The position numbers and the translations under genes are program-made. Below are positions 48,035 to 58,706 of a stretch of DNA of 64,000 bases, in pieces (position 1 is the first letter of the stretch; every line of letters begins with the position of its first letter). The notes under the pieces were generated by a model. It saw nothing but the letters and a program-made list of their open reading frames with translations. It was not told where the DNA came from and made no database searches. The stretch spans positions 61,742,054 through 61,806,053 of the forward strand of contig NC_087066.1 of the NCBI RefSeq assembly GCF_963678635.1, written 5' to 3'. The DNA comes from Symsagittifera roscoffensis (Eukaryota > Xenacoelomorpha > Acoela > Convolutidae).

Positions 48035-50839
48035 GAAACAAAAGTTTGGTTTCTCACCACCCAATTTAAAAAACTATCATTATTTGGGTAATCAGCTTGA
48101 TCATCAGGGTCATCAGAATCATCAGGGTCATCATTTTTCAGTTTGAGCAGTTAAAGAAGCGTTCTTTGTGGAACATAGGTTCGTTGATATGTTTGGTCAT
48201 TTGAAACCAAAAAGATGGTTGATTCCAAAATGATTTTGTATTCCATAGTTGGTTTTTTTATTCCGACCATTGAAAATCGGGAAGAACCTGGCATTTGAGT
48301 GTGTTTTAGTTTTTATTTTATTTTTTTTTGTTTTCCAATCAAAATCAAGTACCACAAAAAAGATTGGAGTGAGTTGGTTCATATACCATGAGAGAAACTT
48401 GCTAAAAATTTATCTTTTGTCTAATTCTTACCGAATAAGGTGAGTGAGCAGGCTTATTTTGTTGTTCATCTGAAAACATTTACCGCAAATTTTCATCGTA
48501 ATGAATGGAGAAATACATCATATTGAAGATTTTTCAGCCCTGCTTTGAACGAAGTTAAAAAGTTTTCAAAGATTTACCCCTATGTAGAAATAACAAATAT
48601 GAAGCTTTTGAATTAAAGTCAAAATTAGAGTTAAAGTTAAATTTCAAACAGGCTTTTTATAAAAAGATAAGCCAAAAAAATTTAGTTTAACTACAGTCAA
48701 AACATTTTCGAAGGTTTTTTAGAGCTATCTTGTTAATAAAATACATCAAAAACTCGAAAGAAAAAAATGCAAGAATTTATTCTTTGATTTTTTTTTGGAC
48801 TAAAACGGTTGCCCAGTTTGTTTTTCTTACGTTGACCGTTGAACATGCCAAAATTCTTTATTTTTTCAGAATTTTTTTGATATGATTTACAAAAAACATA
48901 ACTATGTTACAAAAAAATATGCTAAAACTTCTTAGATGTTTTTATGAGCTTCGCCGGAATATTCTGTGCTACTCGCAGAGCAGCCGACTATCCTTGTTTA
49001 AAATTAAATTTTTATGCCCAAGTTTTTACACCTTATTATTGGTTAATAGATAGAAATAGGAGTTTCCGTATATTGGGACAAAGAACTAAAAGTTTCGACC
49101 GGACTAGAGAACTCAAAAAGGGAAAAATGAATTTTTATTTAAATGGTTACTTTTCTTTATTGGGCCGCACGCTATGTAAAATGCGAAGTGATCAAGTGAT
49201 CTTTTTAGCTTCTCCTGTCAGATTTTTTAGATAAAATATCCCAAATTGGTCAAACTAACAATCTTCAAACCCTTCTAACTTCATAAAAAATCTTTGAACA
49301 TTTCAGCTCAAGACCAAGTTTTTAACAATGATAAAAATAGGTTTCAAAAACACATTCTTAAATGTCGAAACATGACTGAAGAAAAAAAATTACCGCAGGC
49401 ATGAATATTCTCTGCCCCTTTCTTCGAATTTGGAGATGAAAACGGTAAATTTGATGATGAAAACAATGATTTATTTTCAAAAGTCCAAAAATCAATTCTA
49501 TGAAAGTTTGCTGCTCAAAAAATTTTCGTACACTTTCGCTAAAAGGTTTAAAAGGACATTAAAGAGAATTCGTTTCTTGTTTTGGCATAGGAGACGACGC
49601 ATCCTCAAAGAAAAAGAAGATAAAAGCTTTGTCGAAAAATGATAATTATTTAGTTTCAATAAATGGAAAAAGTATGACTAACATTTTTTGATGTTGTTGC
49701 CAAAAAAACTTATAATTTATGTGCCAAAAAGCCCAACATTTTATAATTTTCTTTTTTAAAGGTGAAAAAAAATTTTTGTTTTCGGTTAAACATTTTCTAA
49801 GAAAAAATTTGCATGCAAAATTTAACCTTTGTGTGCATAATGTAGTCTTGGATACAGAAAAGTTGAACTAGTTGAAGTGTTATTGAAAAGGCTCAAAAAT
49901 TAATGTGCCTTGGGCAATAAATGACGAAAGAAATTTCCAAGTTTGAAAAAAAGTATCTTTGAAAATTTTTGCTGAAAAGTAAAAGCTTGGTAATTCCATT
50001 ATTTTATTTGTTAAGTCATCTTAAGCAGGTCAATTTCAAGGCATTGCACATGCAACACCTTTAAACTGACCTGCTTAAGTCATTTTAAGCAGGTCAATTT
50101 CAAAGCTTTGTACATGCCACACCTTTAATCCTCTGGTGACTTAAACTTTATGTAATCAGAATTTTTGATAGTTTCGTTCGGTTCGAAAACAACACAAACA
50201 TTTTGAGAAGAAATTAAATTGAAACAGCGTTCTTTGGTTTATGCAAAAATACTGGTCGTATAACTTCTGTATATGAAAAAACACTTGCTTTGGACCATCA
50301 TGAACTTTTTTGTACTCATTGAATTGCATAAAAACTATTTGACTAGCAGTTTTTCATTAATGAAAAATACATGATTACAGTTTTTGGTCGACTCGCTAGG
50401 CAGAAAAGTATTCGGGCTCAAAAAACAATCCTGATTGAAGCTGTAACAAATGGTTCGAAATGTGAGGAAAAACTATCAAAAGCTTTTTTCCAAATATCAG
50501 TTGAAAAAAATCAAAGACGTGCATCAGTAACGATCAAAAAATGCATCGGAAACGTTAAAAGGCGATCGGAAAATTCCGGGCTCTGATTAAAGCACACTTC
50601 TACAAATTTATTTTAAAATTTAAATGTGAACATTTATATAAGAATATGTATCCGTCAATCCATAGTATGAGAAAGTACTACAAATTGTCAAAAAAAAATT
50701 TATTTTGTTTTCATGCTAAATTGTTCACAAATTGTTCACAATATCTTGAGATTCTACTGGTTTTAAAGCGATAGTTTTTTTAATATTCGAGACTCAGTTC
50801 ATACATAAAAATTCAAATTAATTTGAATATTGTTCTCAG
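48035..50839. other. Right part of the giant intron
   Basis: No exon is recognised here. ORFs at 48944-49234, 49430-49642 and 50371-50586 (plus) have no known domain. The latter two are rich in Lys and Arg, as cytoplasmic loops of receptors can be, but I see no convincing splice sites around them. At 49240-49420 there is a weak match to the repeat family of 5280-5480. The last 20 bases form the splice acceptor ATATTGTTCTCAG (50827-50839). Confidence 0.4.
50011..50128. repeat. 54-bp direct repeat with AGGTCA words
   Basis: Two copies of about 54 bp, 50011-50064 and 50075-50128, start TTAAGTCAT and end ACACCTTTAA. They are separated by ACTGACCTGC. The word AGGTCA appears at 50027-50032 and 50091-50096, and its complement TGACCT at 50067-50072. 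AGGTCA is the half-site bound by many nuclear receptors; whether it is bound here is unknown. The site is about 700 bp upstream of the last receptor exon. Confidence 0.6.
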
Positions 50840-51047
50840 ACCTTCCGCCATGAACCCGTGGGATAGACTGGGCTCTACTTTGAAAGGAGTCCGCTTTCAG
50901 TCAGAAGAAAAGATGGAAAAGGCAAAGGAGCTGAATGATATTCGCTGGAAATTCTTCGCCATAGTAGCCGATCGATTGTTTCTTCTGATCCATGTCATAT
51001 TCGTTACCTGTAACATTACACTCACTATTTGGAGACTTTTCAATTAG
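50840..51047 (+). CDS. Cys-loop receptor, last exon with M4 and stop
   Basis: This exon starts after TTGTTCTCAG and completes an AG|A arginine codon with the exon ending at 19493 (phase 2 on both sides). It encodes a short loop (AMNPWDRLGS), a charged amphipathic stretch (EEKMEKAKELND) typical of the helix before M4, then RWKFFAIVADRLFLLIHV, which matches the family's M4 pattern in which a W-K-aromatic stretch leads into a D-R-L-F-L word. After M4 follow a short WRLFN tail and a TAG stop at 51045-51047. With the other two exons this gives 241 residues of a subunit, and a cytoplasmic loop of only about 75 residues. Exons of the loop may be missing from this model. Confidence 0.88.
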
Positions 51048-51620
51048 CTTCATTTATATTTTGATTGACACAAGTATGAATTTTTTCGATTGTGATTCTG
51101 AAGTTGATTCAAACTTAGCATACATGTATGTACTAAGAAACAAAAAAACTCAAGTAAATGACTCAAAAACAAACTATGAGGACCAAAACTAATTTTAATT
51201 GATTTAGTTGAGTTTGGTCAGTCTCCTCATCAAAGTTTTTCTTTGAAATATCGATCCATCGCAAATAATTTTATCATGATATTACGTAAAAGAGCAAACT
51301 ACTGTTTTCAATTAAAAAAAGACGTATAGCTTTGGTTTGCAACTCCCTGATTCATATACTAGTAGACAAATTAAACGCAATTTACGTTTTTACTCGTTAA
51401 AAAGTCTTCAATGACAATTTTGAAACCTTTAACCTGAAATATTTCCTCACTTTTTAGAACAACCGACTGCAAATGATCTAAAGTATCCTCTCTTAAAGTC
51501 TCAATTTTTAAATTGAACCACTTACCTGATTATTTCAGGTCTGAAAATGTCAGTTATCACCAATTGTAATTTTATCTGAAATTATAAGAAAAAACAAAGT
51601 TGAGGAAAATTGTTACACTG
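51048..51620. other. 3' flank of the receptor gene
   Basis: AT-rich sequence between the receptor stop codon and the retroelement LTR. It presumably contains the 3' UTR, but I found no clear polyadenylation signal that I would assign. A short frame overlaps the exon (50992-51192) and is not a gene. Confidence 0.4.
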
Positions 51621-51875
51621 TGTCATACCGGAGGGTATGATGTTCTAATACTTGAATCCGAATGGATCGATAAACCTTTAATTCTAAGTCGGAGCGAAAG
51701 AAACAACTAGTTGACAGATAACATTTATTCAACTCTCTTTTCTTAGTGCAGTCAGAGTTCGTTCTCTCTGTCTACCAAGGTCAAGTGACCAGACATCTAG
51801 GCGTTAAACATAAGATTGTTAATAATAAAAATAACAAACATATAAGGATAGTTTGTCGATCCAGACCGGATGACA
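51621..51875 (-). repeat. 3' LTR of the Gypsy element (255 bp)
   Basis: On the plus strand the LTR begins TGTCATACCGG and ends CCGGATGACA, so the termini are inverted repeats of TGTCAT with TG...CA ends, as usual for Gypsy LTRs. On the element's strand it starts directly after the polypurine tract. It contains TTATATG (about 51838-51844 region) as a possible TATA-like word and AATAAA (in GAATAAATG, about 51724-51732) as a likely polyadenylation signal. No second LTR was found in the window, so its age cannot be estimated. Confidence 0.8.
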
Positions 51876-51885
51876 TTCCCCCTTG
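51876..51885 (-). other. Polypurine tract
   Basis: On the minus strand the sequence AAGGGGGAA lies immediately before the LTR's TGTCAT. This is the expected site for plus-strand DNA priming in LTR retroelements. Confidence 0.75.
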
Positions 51886-51959
51886 ACAACAAAAATTTAT
51901 AAACTACTGTTTTGTAAATTGAGTTTTTAAAGTCCCCTTAGGACTGATAGATTGAGTTT

Positions 51960-53114
51960 TATAGTCCCGGTAGAACACTTTTGGCATTACTTTTCAGGTT
52001 GTGTATTCTGCTTGGCAGTTTTTTCTCCCTGGTTTTCGTGTTCCTCCTCGTCATCATTCTGATCGTCATCCTCTCCACCTTCTGGGCAAATTTTTGTGTT
52101 GATAAATAAAATATCGTTATTCGTGTCGGTTGGCTCATCTTCATTTGGCGGCGAAATTAAATCAACAATTTCAGTTTGATTGATCTTGCTTTTCGGACTA
52201 ATAGCTTCTATTAGTTTGATGCATGCCTTGAATTGGGGAGTTGTTTCAGTAAAGCCCAATTCCTGAATGAGAGATTTTAGGCTGGGATAAGCATTTTCTT
52301 GTCTAGCCGGTGGTGAGTCGATTTTAAATCTAATTGATTGTTTTGTTTCTTCGTTTTGCTTATCTTCGATCGCGTTAATAGGCACCGGGTTTCCAAAAGC
52401 ATGAGAAAGCGCCGATTGGCGGTTTCGTGTTGACTTCCTCAATGGTTCCGGTGCATTCGTTGGAGGAGTTTGATTTTTGTTTTGCCGCTTTGGTGATGGG
52501 GTAATGTCTTCAGAGGAGTCCGATGATTGATCGTCCTCTTCGTGTTTGTCAGAGCTTGGTGTTGCTGTTTCGTTGGCCTGCGGCGTCCCAACCGGAATTT
52601 CTGCTTGGAGACTCAGCCCACTTGTTTGTAATCTGCTTGTGGGTCGCCCGCCGGTCCGTTTCCCCGTTGTTTTTGTTTTTCTTTCTGCCGGACTATTGGA
52701 TTTTCCTTGTACGTGCATTCTTTCCTTTTGTGTCAATTTTTTCGGGAAGACAGTTTTTTCGTCTTCCTTGAACATCGGTTGTTGGGGAGCGGTAGGATTC
52801 TCGATGTCTAAAAAACGCAGGCAAGGTCCTGATCTCCGTGCGGATTTATAAGCAACGTAGTCACTGAGGCGAGAGGGTCCGCATGGTCCGTATATTAAAG
52901 GATTCGGTACAAAAGCAACACCACTGTTTCTTTATAATCTTGGTTGTTTTCCGAATGTTTGAACCCAAGCAGTGGTATATGTAAGTATTTTCCCGTCTTT
53001 GGTTTTATATTTCTGTTCGAACGTTCTCGGATCCTTTACCTTGGTTGCTATTCTAATTGTTTTTCGTGCTACCTGATCTATCCGTTTTTTCGTGTTTTTG
53101 TCTACCGTTGTTTG
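51960..53114 (-). pseudogene. C-terminal tail of the Gypsy Pol polyprotein
   Basis: After the integrase there is a long hydrophilic tail. The longest open part is 51987-52775 (262 codons), rich in Glu, Asp, Lys and Thr, with the word RKSTRNRQ at about 52410-52440. Upstream of it the frame continues towards integrase through words such as FVPNPLIYGP, interrupted by a TAA near 52930 and a TGA near 53112. No chromodomain is visible. It ends about 100 bp before the LTR, so no separate envelope gene fits downstream. Confidence 0.7.
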
Positions 53115-54112
53115 TCATCCCTTATACCTTACGTTCAACTTATTTTTGACTATTTCTATAGCTTTAGATTTCGCACCTGTGTCTTTCTGTTGTGTTGTTT
53201 CGTCCGAGTTTGTCAAATCCCGTGGCATTTGTTGCTTTTGGTCTCGTTTGTTGATGGATACTTCATCTTCCGACCATCGTTGTAAGTCGTGCATTACCTC
53301 AGCGGGTAGGGGCGGCTTCGTAAGGTTCTTGCGATCTAAACATGCATGTTTTGCATTTTCCCAATTCAAATTGTTAGGTGAACTATTAGTTGCTAAGTTT
53401 GATAAAGGTGTGTTTGTTTTGCGTCCCACATGGGCCTCAAATGGTGAAATTTTTGTTACGCTATGCGGTTTATTTCCGTGTGTTTTGATAATTTCTGCTA
53501 CATCTGTAGCAAGTTTGTATGGTGTATTTGTTTTGTCTATTCTCATAACCGCTAATCTACGTTTTAAAGTTTGTATCATTCTCTCGACGACCCCTATTGC
53601 TCTATGATCATTCACCGGTGCAAATAGCAGCTTAATATTGTTTGTATGAAAGAGCTGAAATTTTTTGCTCTAAATATTTGTGCTTGATCACACCTTATCC
53701 TGCGGGGTGCCCCGTTGTTTGAAATGTATCGTTGCGTAAATTTAATAGCAATATCTGCTGTTGTGTTCGTTACAACTTTTGCAGTTGGGAATTTTGACCA
53801 CTTATCTGTTGCGGCGACTAAAGTATTTGCCTCTTTATTTAGTTCATCCGGAAGGGTTCCTGCAAAATCTAGTTGTACTTCCTCATTTGGTTCAACTACT
53901 GGTTCCATTTGGAACGAAAGTTTTCCCCCGATGATTAGCTTTAAATTTTTACCTTGTTCGGTGCAGTGTTTGCAATTCTGTGCCATCTGCACAATTGCCC
54001 GATGCATATGCGGAAACCATACGTGGTTGCTAAGATCCAGCATCGCTGCCAATCCAGGGTGTGTCAGATGCAGACTATGAATTACTATCTGCCTCAGCGG
54101 TGTGGGGATGAC
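53115..54112 (-). pseudogene. Gypsy integrase, copy B
   Basis: The integrase has the HHCC zinc-binding part (HVWFPHMHRA...CKHC, near 53960-54030), the first Asp in QLDFAGTLPDE (near 53850-53880), the second in RCDQAQ (near 53690-53705) and the Glu in GVVERMIQTL (near 53570-53600). The C-terminal part continues to PRDLTNSDE and RYKG. A one-base frameshift near 53670, in an A run after FRAK, separates the two halves. The same frameshift is present in copy A. Confidence 0.88.
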
Positions 54113-55349
54113 TCATATTTCGTCTATCAGTAAACAATCCTCTCTGACATGGAGCCTGTTTCTGATGTTATACCAGTACTGGCCGTACGAAGTTTTGATT
54201 GCTTCCCAATCCCTCTTTTTGACGAAGTTGATAAGAGGGCGAAGGTTTCTATTTTTTTTGGTGGCTGCGGCGATAAAACGAACACCCAATACGCGTTGTA
54301 GTTTTTGTCGAAGCAAAGGCGTGTCTTCCTCCGACTCCACTGTATTGGTCGTTTTTTCCACTGTAGCGACTAGTCCGGCTGGTATCATCTCGTGACTGGC
54401 TTCTAACGTGTGTCCCATTGTTGGCGATTCGATTTTGGGAGCCAGTATCTCCTGTACACAAATTTCCGGATTTACCCGGCTGACATAAATATCCGATACT
54501 AGGTCTTTTGGTCCTTCGGGTGTTTGGGTAGAAGCTGTTGTAGTATGTGGTTCCGATGGGGTTGTTTGTGTAGTTGCTGTTGTAGTAGTCGATTGAGTTT
54601 GCGTTGTCATTGTTTGCATTTTGCATCCTGAACTGATCCGATCCGTTCTGTTTCAGGATGCAGTTGTGTCCGTAAAAATGATCTTCGGGAAGTTTGATTT
54701 TTTGATAGTATCGATTTTCTTAGTCGAAAGTATCTCCCTGGCGTTCCGTACGGGCGTTGATGTTTGTTGAAGATGTGCTTGTTGTGGTGACTTTTGTGCT
54801 TCCGGGTGCCCTTTCTTTCCTTTGTTGGGAGGTTTCTTAAGCCATCTGGGGTCCGAAAGGCTTTCTTCCCGATCGGATGAGCCGTGCCAGTTTTCCCGTG
54901 AAGCTATTCGTCCTCTTGCCTCTGGTGATTTTAATTCTGTTGGGATGAATCCTCCTTTGAATCCCTTAGTATCTTTACGGCTCATAGCTGCGTTGTGGCG
55001 TTGTTTAATTGAGATTTTATGCACGGATATTTTTTGGTTTTGAAATTGTTTGTATCGGAGGAGCGTTGACTGATTTTCAGCAGATTTTGAGTGAAACTGC
55101 TTTGTGTTATTATTTTGTCAATGACCGGTTGCGGAATGTTTGGAATGTTTCATTGCTAATTGAATGTTTGAAGTAGCATTCAATATCCCTTTGTTTTTCG
55201 CGCGCTTTTTGATCAGCTGATATGGTGCTTCGCTCCGATTGGCTAGGTTGTTTAGAATGAGATTGTCAATCATTTCCAGGTTTTTAATGAATGCCCTATT
55301 TGGTGCTACAACAAATTCCTCGTCATACTCACAAGGAGGTATTGCCAAT
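54113..55349 (-). pseudogene. Linker between RNase H and integrase, copy B
   Basis: This is the counterpart of the open linker in copy A, here split by frameshifts into pieces at 54113-54619, 54653-55024 and the end of 55118-55504. The part nearest integrase keeps RNLRPLINFVKKRDWEAIK and YGQYWYNIRNRL. The Thr/Gln-rich segment is near 54540-54620. A TGA at 54113-54115 precedes the integrase zinc region. Confidence 0.75.
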
Positions 55350-55829
55350 GCGACCGGAATTCGGGATATGTAGTCAATTAGCCCCATTTTGCTCCCCGCG
55401 AGATGTTTGATATCGAGGTGAAAGGGGATTAATCGGTCGATCCAACGGGTGAGCCGACTTTGACTGGTTTTTGATCGCTCGCTCGCGTTCAACGCGCTGA
55501 TCAAAGCTTGGTGATCAGTGATGACAGTAAAATGTTCCCATACAGATAGTATTTAAAAAGTTCGATTGCCCACACGACCCCTAACAATTCAAGTTCGTTG
55601 ACCGAGTATTTTTCCTCTAATGAGTTCAAGAATCGTCATGCATATGCTACGGCAACCCAACATTCTGGTGAAAATTGTTCGAGTACGGCTCCTAGTCCTG
55701 TAGTTGACGCGTCGCATACTATGCGAGTATCTAAACGTTGGTCAAAATCAAAATGATTATTTTGTGTTATTTCTGAAACCAGTTTTAATATGTTGTTAAA
55801 TGTTGTGTTATGCTCTGTGGACCATTCGA
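55350..55829 (-). pseudogene. Gypsy RNase H, copy B
   Basis: RNase H words are present on the minus strand: IVCDAS with the first catalytic Asp (near 55710-55730), NELELLGVVWAIE with the Glu (near 55570-55610), ITDHQAL with the next Asp, and LIDYISRIP near 55360-55385. A TGA occurs at 55636-55638, where copy A has a serine codon, and a frameshift lies near 55530. Confidence 0.8.
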
Positions 55830-56116
55830 GTGGTCTGTTTTTTTTCTGTGTATTTTAGTAATGGGCGTAACGCGGCAGCGGTTTGTGCCAATTTTGGAAT
55901 GTACCGTATGAGGTGATGTATGGAACCCATAAAAAATTTTTGTTGTTCAAAAATTTTCGGTGGTGATAGTTTCTCAATAGCCTCAGTCTTTTTTACCAGT
56001 GGTTTTGTACCCTCACTATTAAGACTAAATCCTAACCACTCAACTTGTTTGCATGAAAACTTACATTTATCCAATGATATTGCTAACTTTTCTTCATCCA
56101 ATTTTTGATAAAAAAC
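55830..56116 (-). pseudogene. 3' end of Gypsy RT, copy B
   Basis: This is only the RT part downstream of the YxDD box, starting with QKLDEEKLAISLDKC and continuing through EWLGFSLNSEGTKPL to AAALRPLLKYTE. It is joined in frame at about 56117 to integrase of copy A, giving one 178-codon ORF (55808-56344). The upstream RT, protease and Gag of this copy are absent. Confidence 0.85.
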
Positions 56117-56979
56117 GTCCGAGTTTGTCAAATCCCGTGGCATTTGTTGCTTTTGGTCTCGTTTGTTGATGGATACTTCATCTTTCGACCATCGTTGTAA
56201 GTCGTGCATTACCTGAGCGGGTAGGGGCGGCTTCGTAAGGTTCTTGCGATCTAAACATGCATGTTTTGCATTTTCCCAATTCAAATTGTTAGGTGAACTA
56301 TTAGTTGCTAAGTTTGATAAAGGTGTGTTTGGTTTACGTCCCATGTGTTTTGATAATTTCTGCTACATCTGTAGCAAGTTTGTATGGTGTATTTGTTTTG
56401 TCTATTCTCATAACCGCTAATCTACGTTTTAAAGTTTGTATCATTCTCTCGACGACCCCTATTGCTCTATGATCATTCACCGGTGCAAATAGCAGCTTAA
56501 TATTGTTTGTATGACAGAGCTGAAATTTTTTGCTCTAAATATTTGTGCTTGATCACACCTTATCCTGCGGGGTACCCCGTTGTTTGAAATGTATCGTTGC
56601 GTAAATTTAATAGCAATATCTGCTGTTGTGTTTGTTACAACTTTTGCAGTTGGGAATTTTGACCACTTATCTATTGCGGTGACTAAAGTATTTGCCTCTT
56701 TATTTAGTTCATCCGGAAGGGTTCCTGCAAAATCTAGTTGTACTTCCTCATTTGGTTCAACTAATGGTTCCATTTAGAACGAAAGTTTTCCCCCCCGATG
56801 ATTAGCTTTAAATTTTTACCTTGTTCGGTGCAGTGTTTGCAATTCTGTGCCATCTGCACAATTGCCCGATGCATATGCGGAAACCATACCTGGTTGCTAA
56901 AATCCAGCATCGCTGCCGATCCAGGGTGTGTCAGATGCAGACTATCAATTACTATCTGCCTCAGCGGTGTGGGGATGAC
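56117..56979 (-). pseudogene. Gypsy integrase, copy A, truncated
   Basis: This is nearly the same sequence as copy B integrase. It has the zinc region (near 56840-56900), QLDFAGTLPDE, RCDQAQ and GVVERMIQTL, and it shares the A-run frameshift. It has its own lesions: a stop just before MEPLVEPNEE (56774-56776), two additional C bases in a C run near 56791, and a deletion of about 60 bp at 56344. It ends at PRDLTNSD where it joins RT of copy B, so the last part of the domain and the tail are missing. Confidence 0.85.
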
Positions 56980-58219
56980 TCATATTTCGTCTATCAGTAA
57001 ACAATCCTCTCGGACATGGAGCCTGTTTCTGATGTTATACCAGTACTGGCCGTACGAAGTTTTGATTGCTTCCCAATCCCTCTTTTTGACGAAGTTGATA
57101 AGAGGGCGAAGGTTTCTATTTTTTTTCGTGGCTGCGGCGATAAAACGAACACCCAATACGCGTTGTAGTTTTTGTCGAAGCAAAGGCGTGTCTTCCTCCG
57201 ACTCCACTGTATTGGTCGTTTTTTCCACTGTAGCGACTAGTCCGGCTGATATCATCTCGTGACTGGCTTCTAACGTGTGTCCCATTGTTGGCGGTTCGAT
57301 ATTGGGAGCCAGTATCTCCTGTACGCAAATTTCCGGATTTACCCGGCTAACATAATTATCCGATACTAGGTCTTTTGGTTCTTCGGGTGTTTGGGTAGAA
57401 GCTGTTGTAGTATGTGGTTCCAATGGGGTTGTTTTTGTAGTTGCGGTTGTAGTAGTTGATTGAGTTTGCGTTGTCATTGTTTGCATTTTGCATCCTGAAC
57501 TGATCCGATCCTTTCTGTTTCCGGATGCATTTGTGTCCGTGAAAGTGATCTTCGGGAAGTTTGATTTTCTGATAGCATCGATTTTCTTAGTCGAAAGTAT
57601 CTCCCTGGCGTCCCATACGGGCGTTGATGTTTGTTGAAGATGTGCTTGTTGTGGTGACTTTTGTGCCTCCGGGTGCCCTTTCTTTCCTTTGTTGGGAGGT
57701 TTCTTATGCCATCTGGGGTCCGAAATGCTTCCTTCCCGATCGGATGAGCCGTGCCAGTTTTCCCGTGAAGCTATTCGTCCTCTTGCCTCTGGTGATTTTA
57801 ATTCTGTTGGGATGAATCCTCCTTTGAATCCCTTAGTATCTTTACGGCTCATAGCTGCGTTGTGGCGTTGTTTAAATGAGATTTTTTGCACGGATATTTT
57901 TTGGTTTTGAAATTGTTTGTATCGGAGGACCGTTGACTGATTTTCAGCAGATTTTGAGTGAAATTGCTTTGTGTTATTATTTTGGCAATGACCGGTTGCG
58001 GAATGTTTGGAATGTTTCATTGCTAATTGAATGTTTGAAGGAGCATTCAATATCCCTTTGTTTTTCGCGCGCTTTTTGATCAGCTGATATGGTGCTTCGC
58101 TCCGATTGGCTAGGTTGTTTAGAATGACATTGTCAATCAATTCCAGGTTTTTAATGAATTCCCTATTTGGTGCTACAACAAATTCCTCGTCATACTCACT
58201 GGGGGGTATTGCCAATGCG
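56980..58219 (-). pseudogene. Long linker between RNase H and integrase, copy A
   Basis: This forms most of a 463-codon ORF (56980-58371) that starts within RNase H. After the RNase H end come hydrophilic Lys/Gln/Ser-rich sequence, a basic part (KGFKGGFIPTELKSPEARG; KPPNKGKKGHPEAQKSPQQ), a Thr-rich low-complexity run near 57390-57480, and a conserved-looking part (RNLRPLINFVKKRDWEAIK) just before integrase. I recognise no enzyme domain in it. It ends at a TGA shared with copy B. About 400 residues is long for this position in Gypsy elements. Confidence 0.75.
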
Positions 58220-58706
58220 ACCGGAATTCGGGATATGTAAACAATTAGCCCCATTTTGCTCCCCGCGAGATGTTTGATATCGAGGTGAAAGGGGATTAAT
58301 CGGTCGATCCATAGGGTGAGCCGACTTTGACAGGTTTTTGATCGCTCGCTCGTGTTCAACGAGCTGATCAAAGCTTGATGATCAGTGATGACGGTATAAT
58401 GTTCCCATACAGATAGTATTTAAAATGTTCGATTGCCCACACGACCCCTAACAATTCAAGTTCGTTGACCGAGTATTTTTCCTCTAATGAGTTCAAGAAT
58501 CGTGATGCATATGCTACTGCAACCCAACCTTCTGGTGAAAATTGTTCGAGTACGGCTCCTAGTCCTGTAGTTGACGCGTCGCATACTATGCGAGTATCTA
58601 AATGTTGGTCAAAATCAAAATGATTATTTTGTGTTATTTCTGAAACCAGTTTTAATATGTTGTTAAATGTTGTGTTATGCTCTGTGGACCATTCGAGTGG
58701 TCTGTT
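58220..58706 (-). pseudogene. Gypsy RNase H, copy A
   Basis: The words IVCDAS (near 58575-58595), NELELLGVVWAIE (near 58440-58475) and ITDHQAL (near 58370-58390) mark the domain. A one-base frameshift lies near 58400. The late conserved Asp is changed: copy A reads LIVYISRIP (near 58225-58250) where copy B reads LIDYISRIP. Confidence 0.82.

Noticed and set aside
48944-49234. 96-codon plus-strand ORF in the giant intron
   Set aside because: No recognisable domain, no clear splice sites and no second copy to test for constraint.
49430-50586. Two Lys/Arg-rich ORFs (49430-49642, 50371-50586) as possible cytoplasmic-loop exons of the receptor
   Set aside because: The composition would fit, but I see no convincing acceptor and donor pair in a compatible phase, while the direct join 19493 to 50840 is in phase. 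Transcript data could reverse this.
51960-52775. Separate envelope-like gene at the 3' end of the Gypsy element
   Set aside because: The ORF is hydrophilic and acidic/basic, with no signal peptide or membrane segment. It continues the Pol tail.
52523-57910. Plus-strand ORFs of 60-170 codons over the retroelement
   Set aside because: They are shadows of the minus-strand Pol domains, without any motif of their own.
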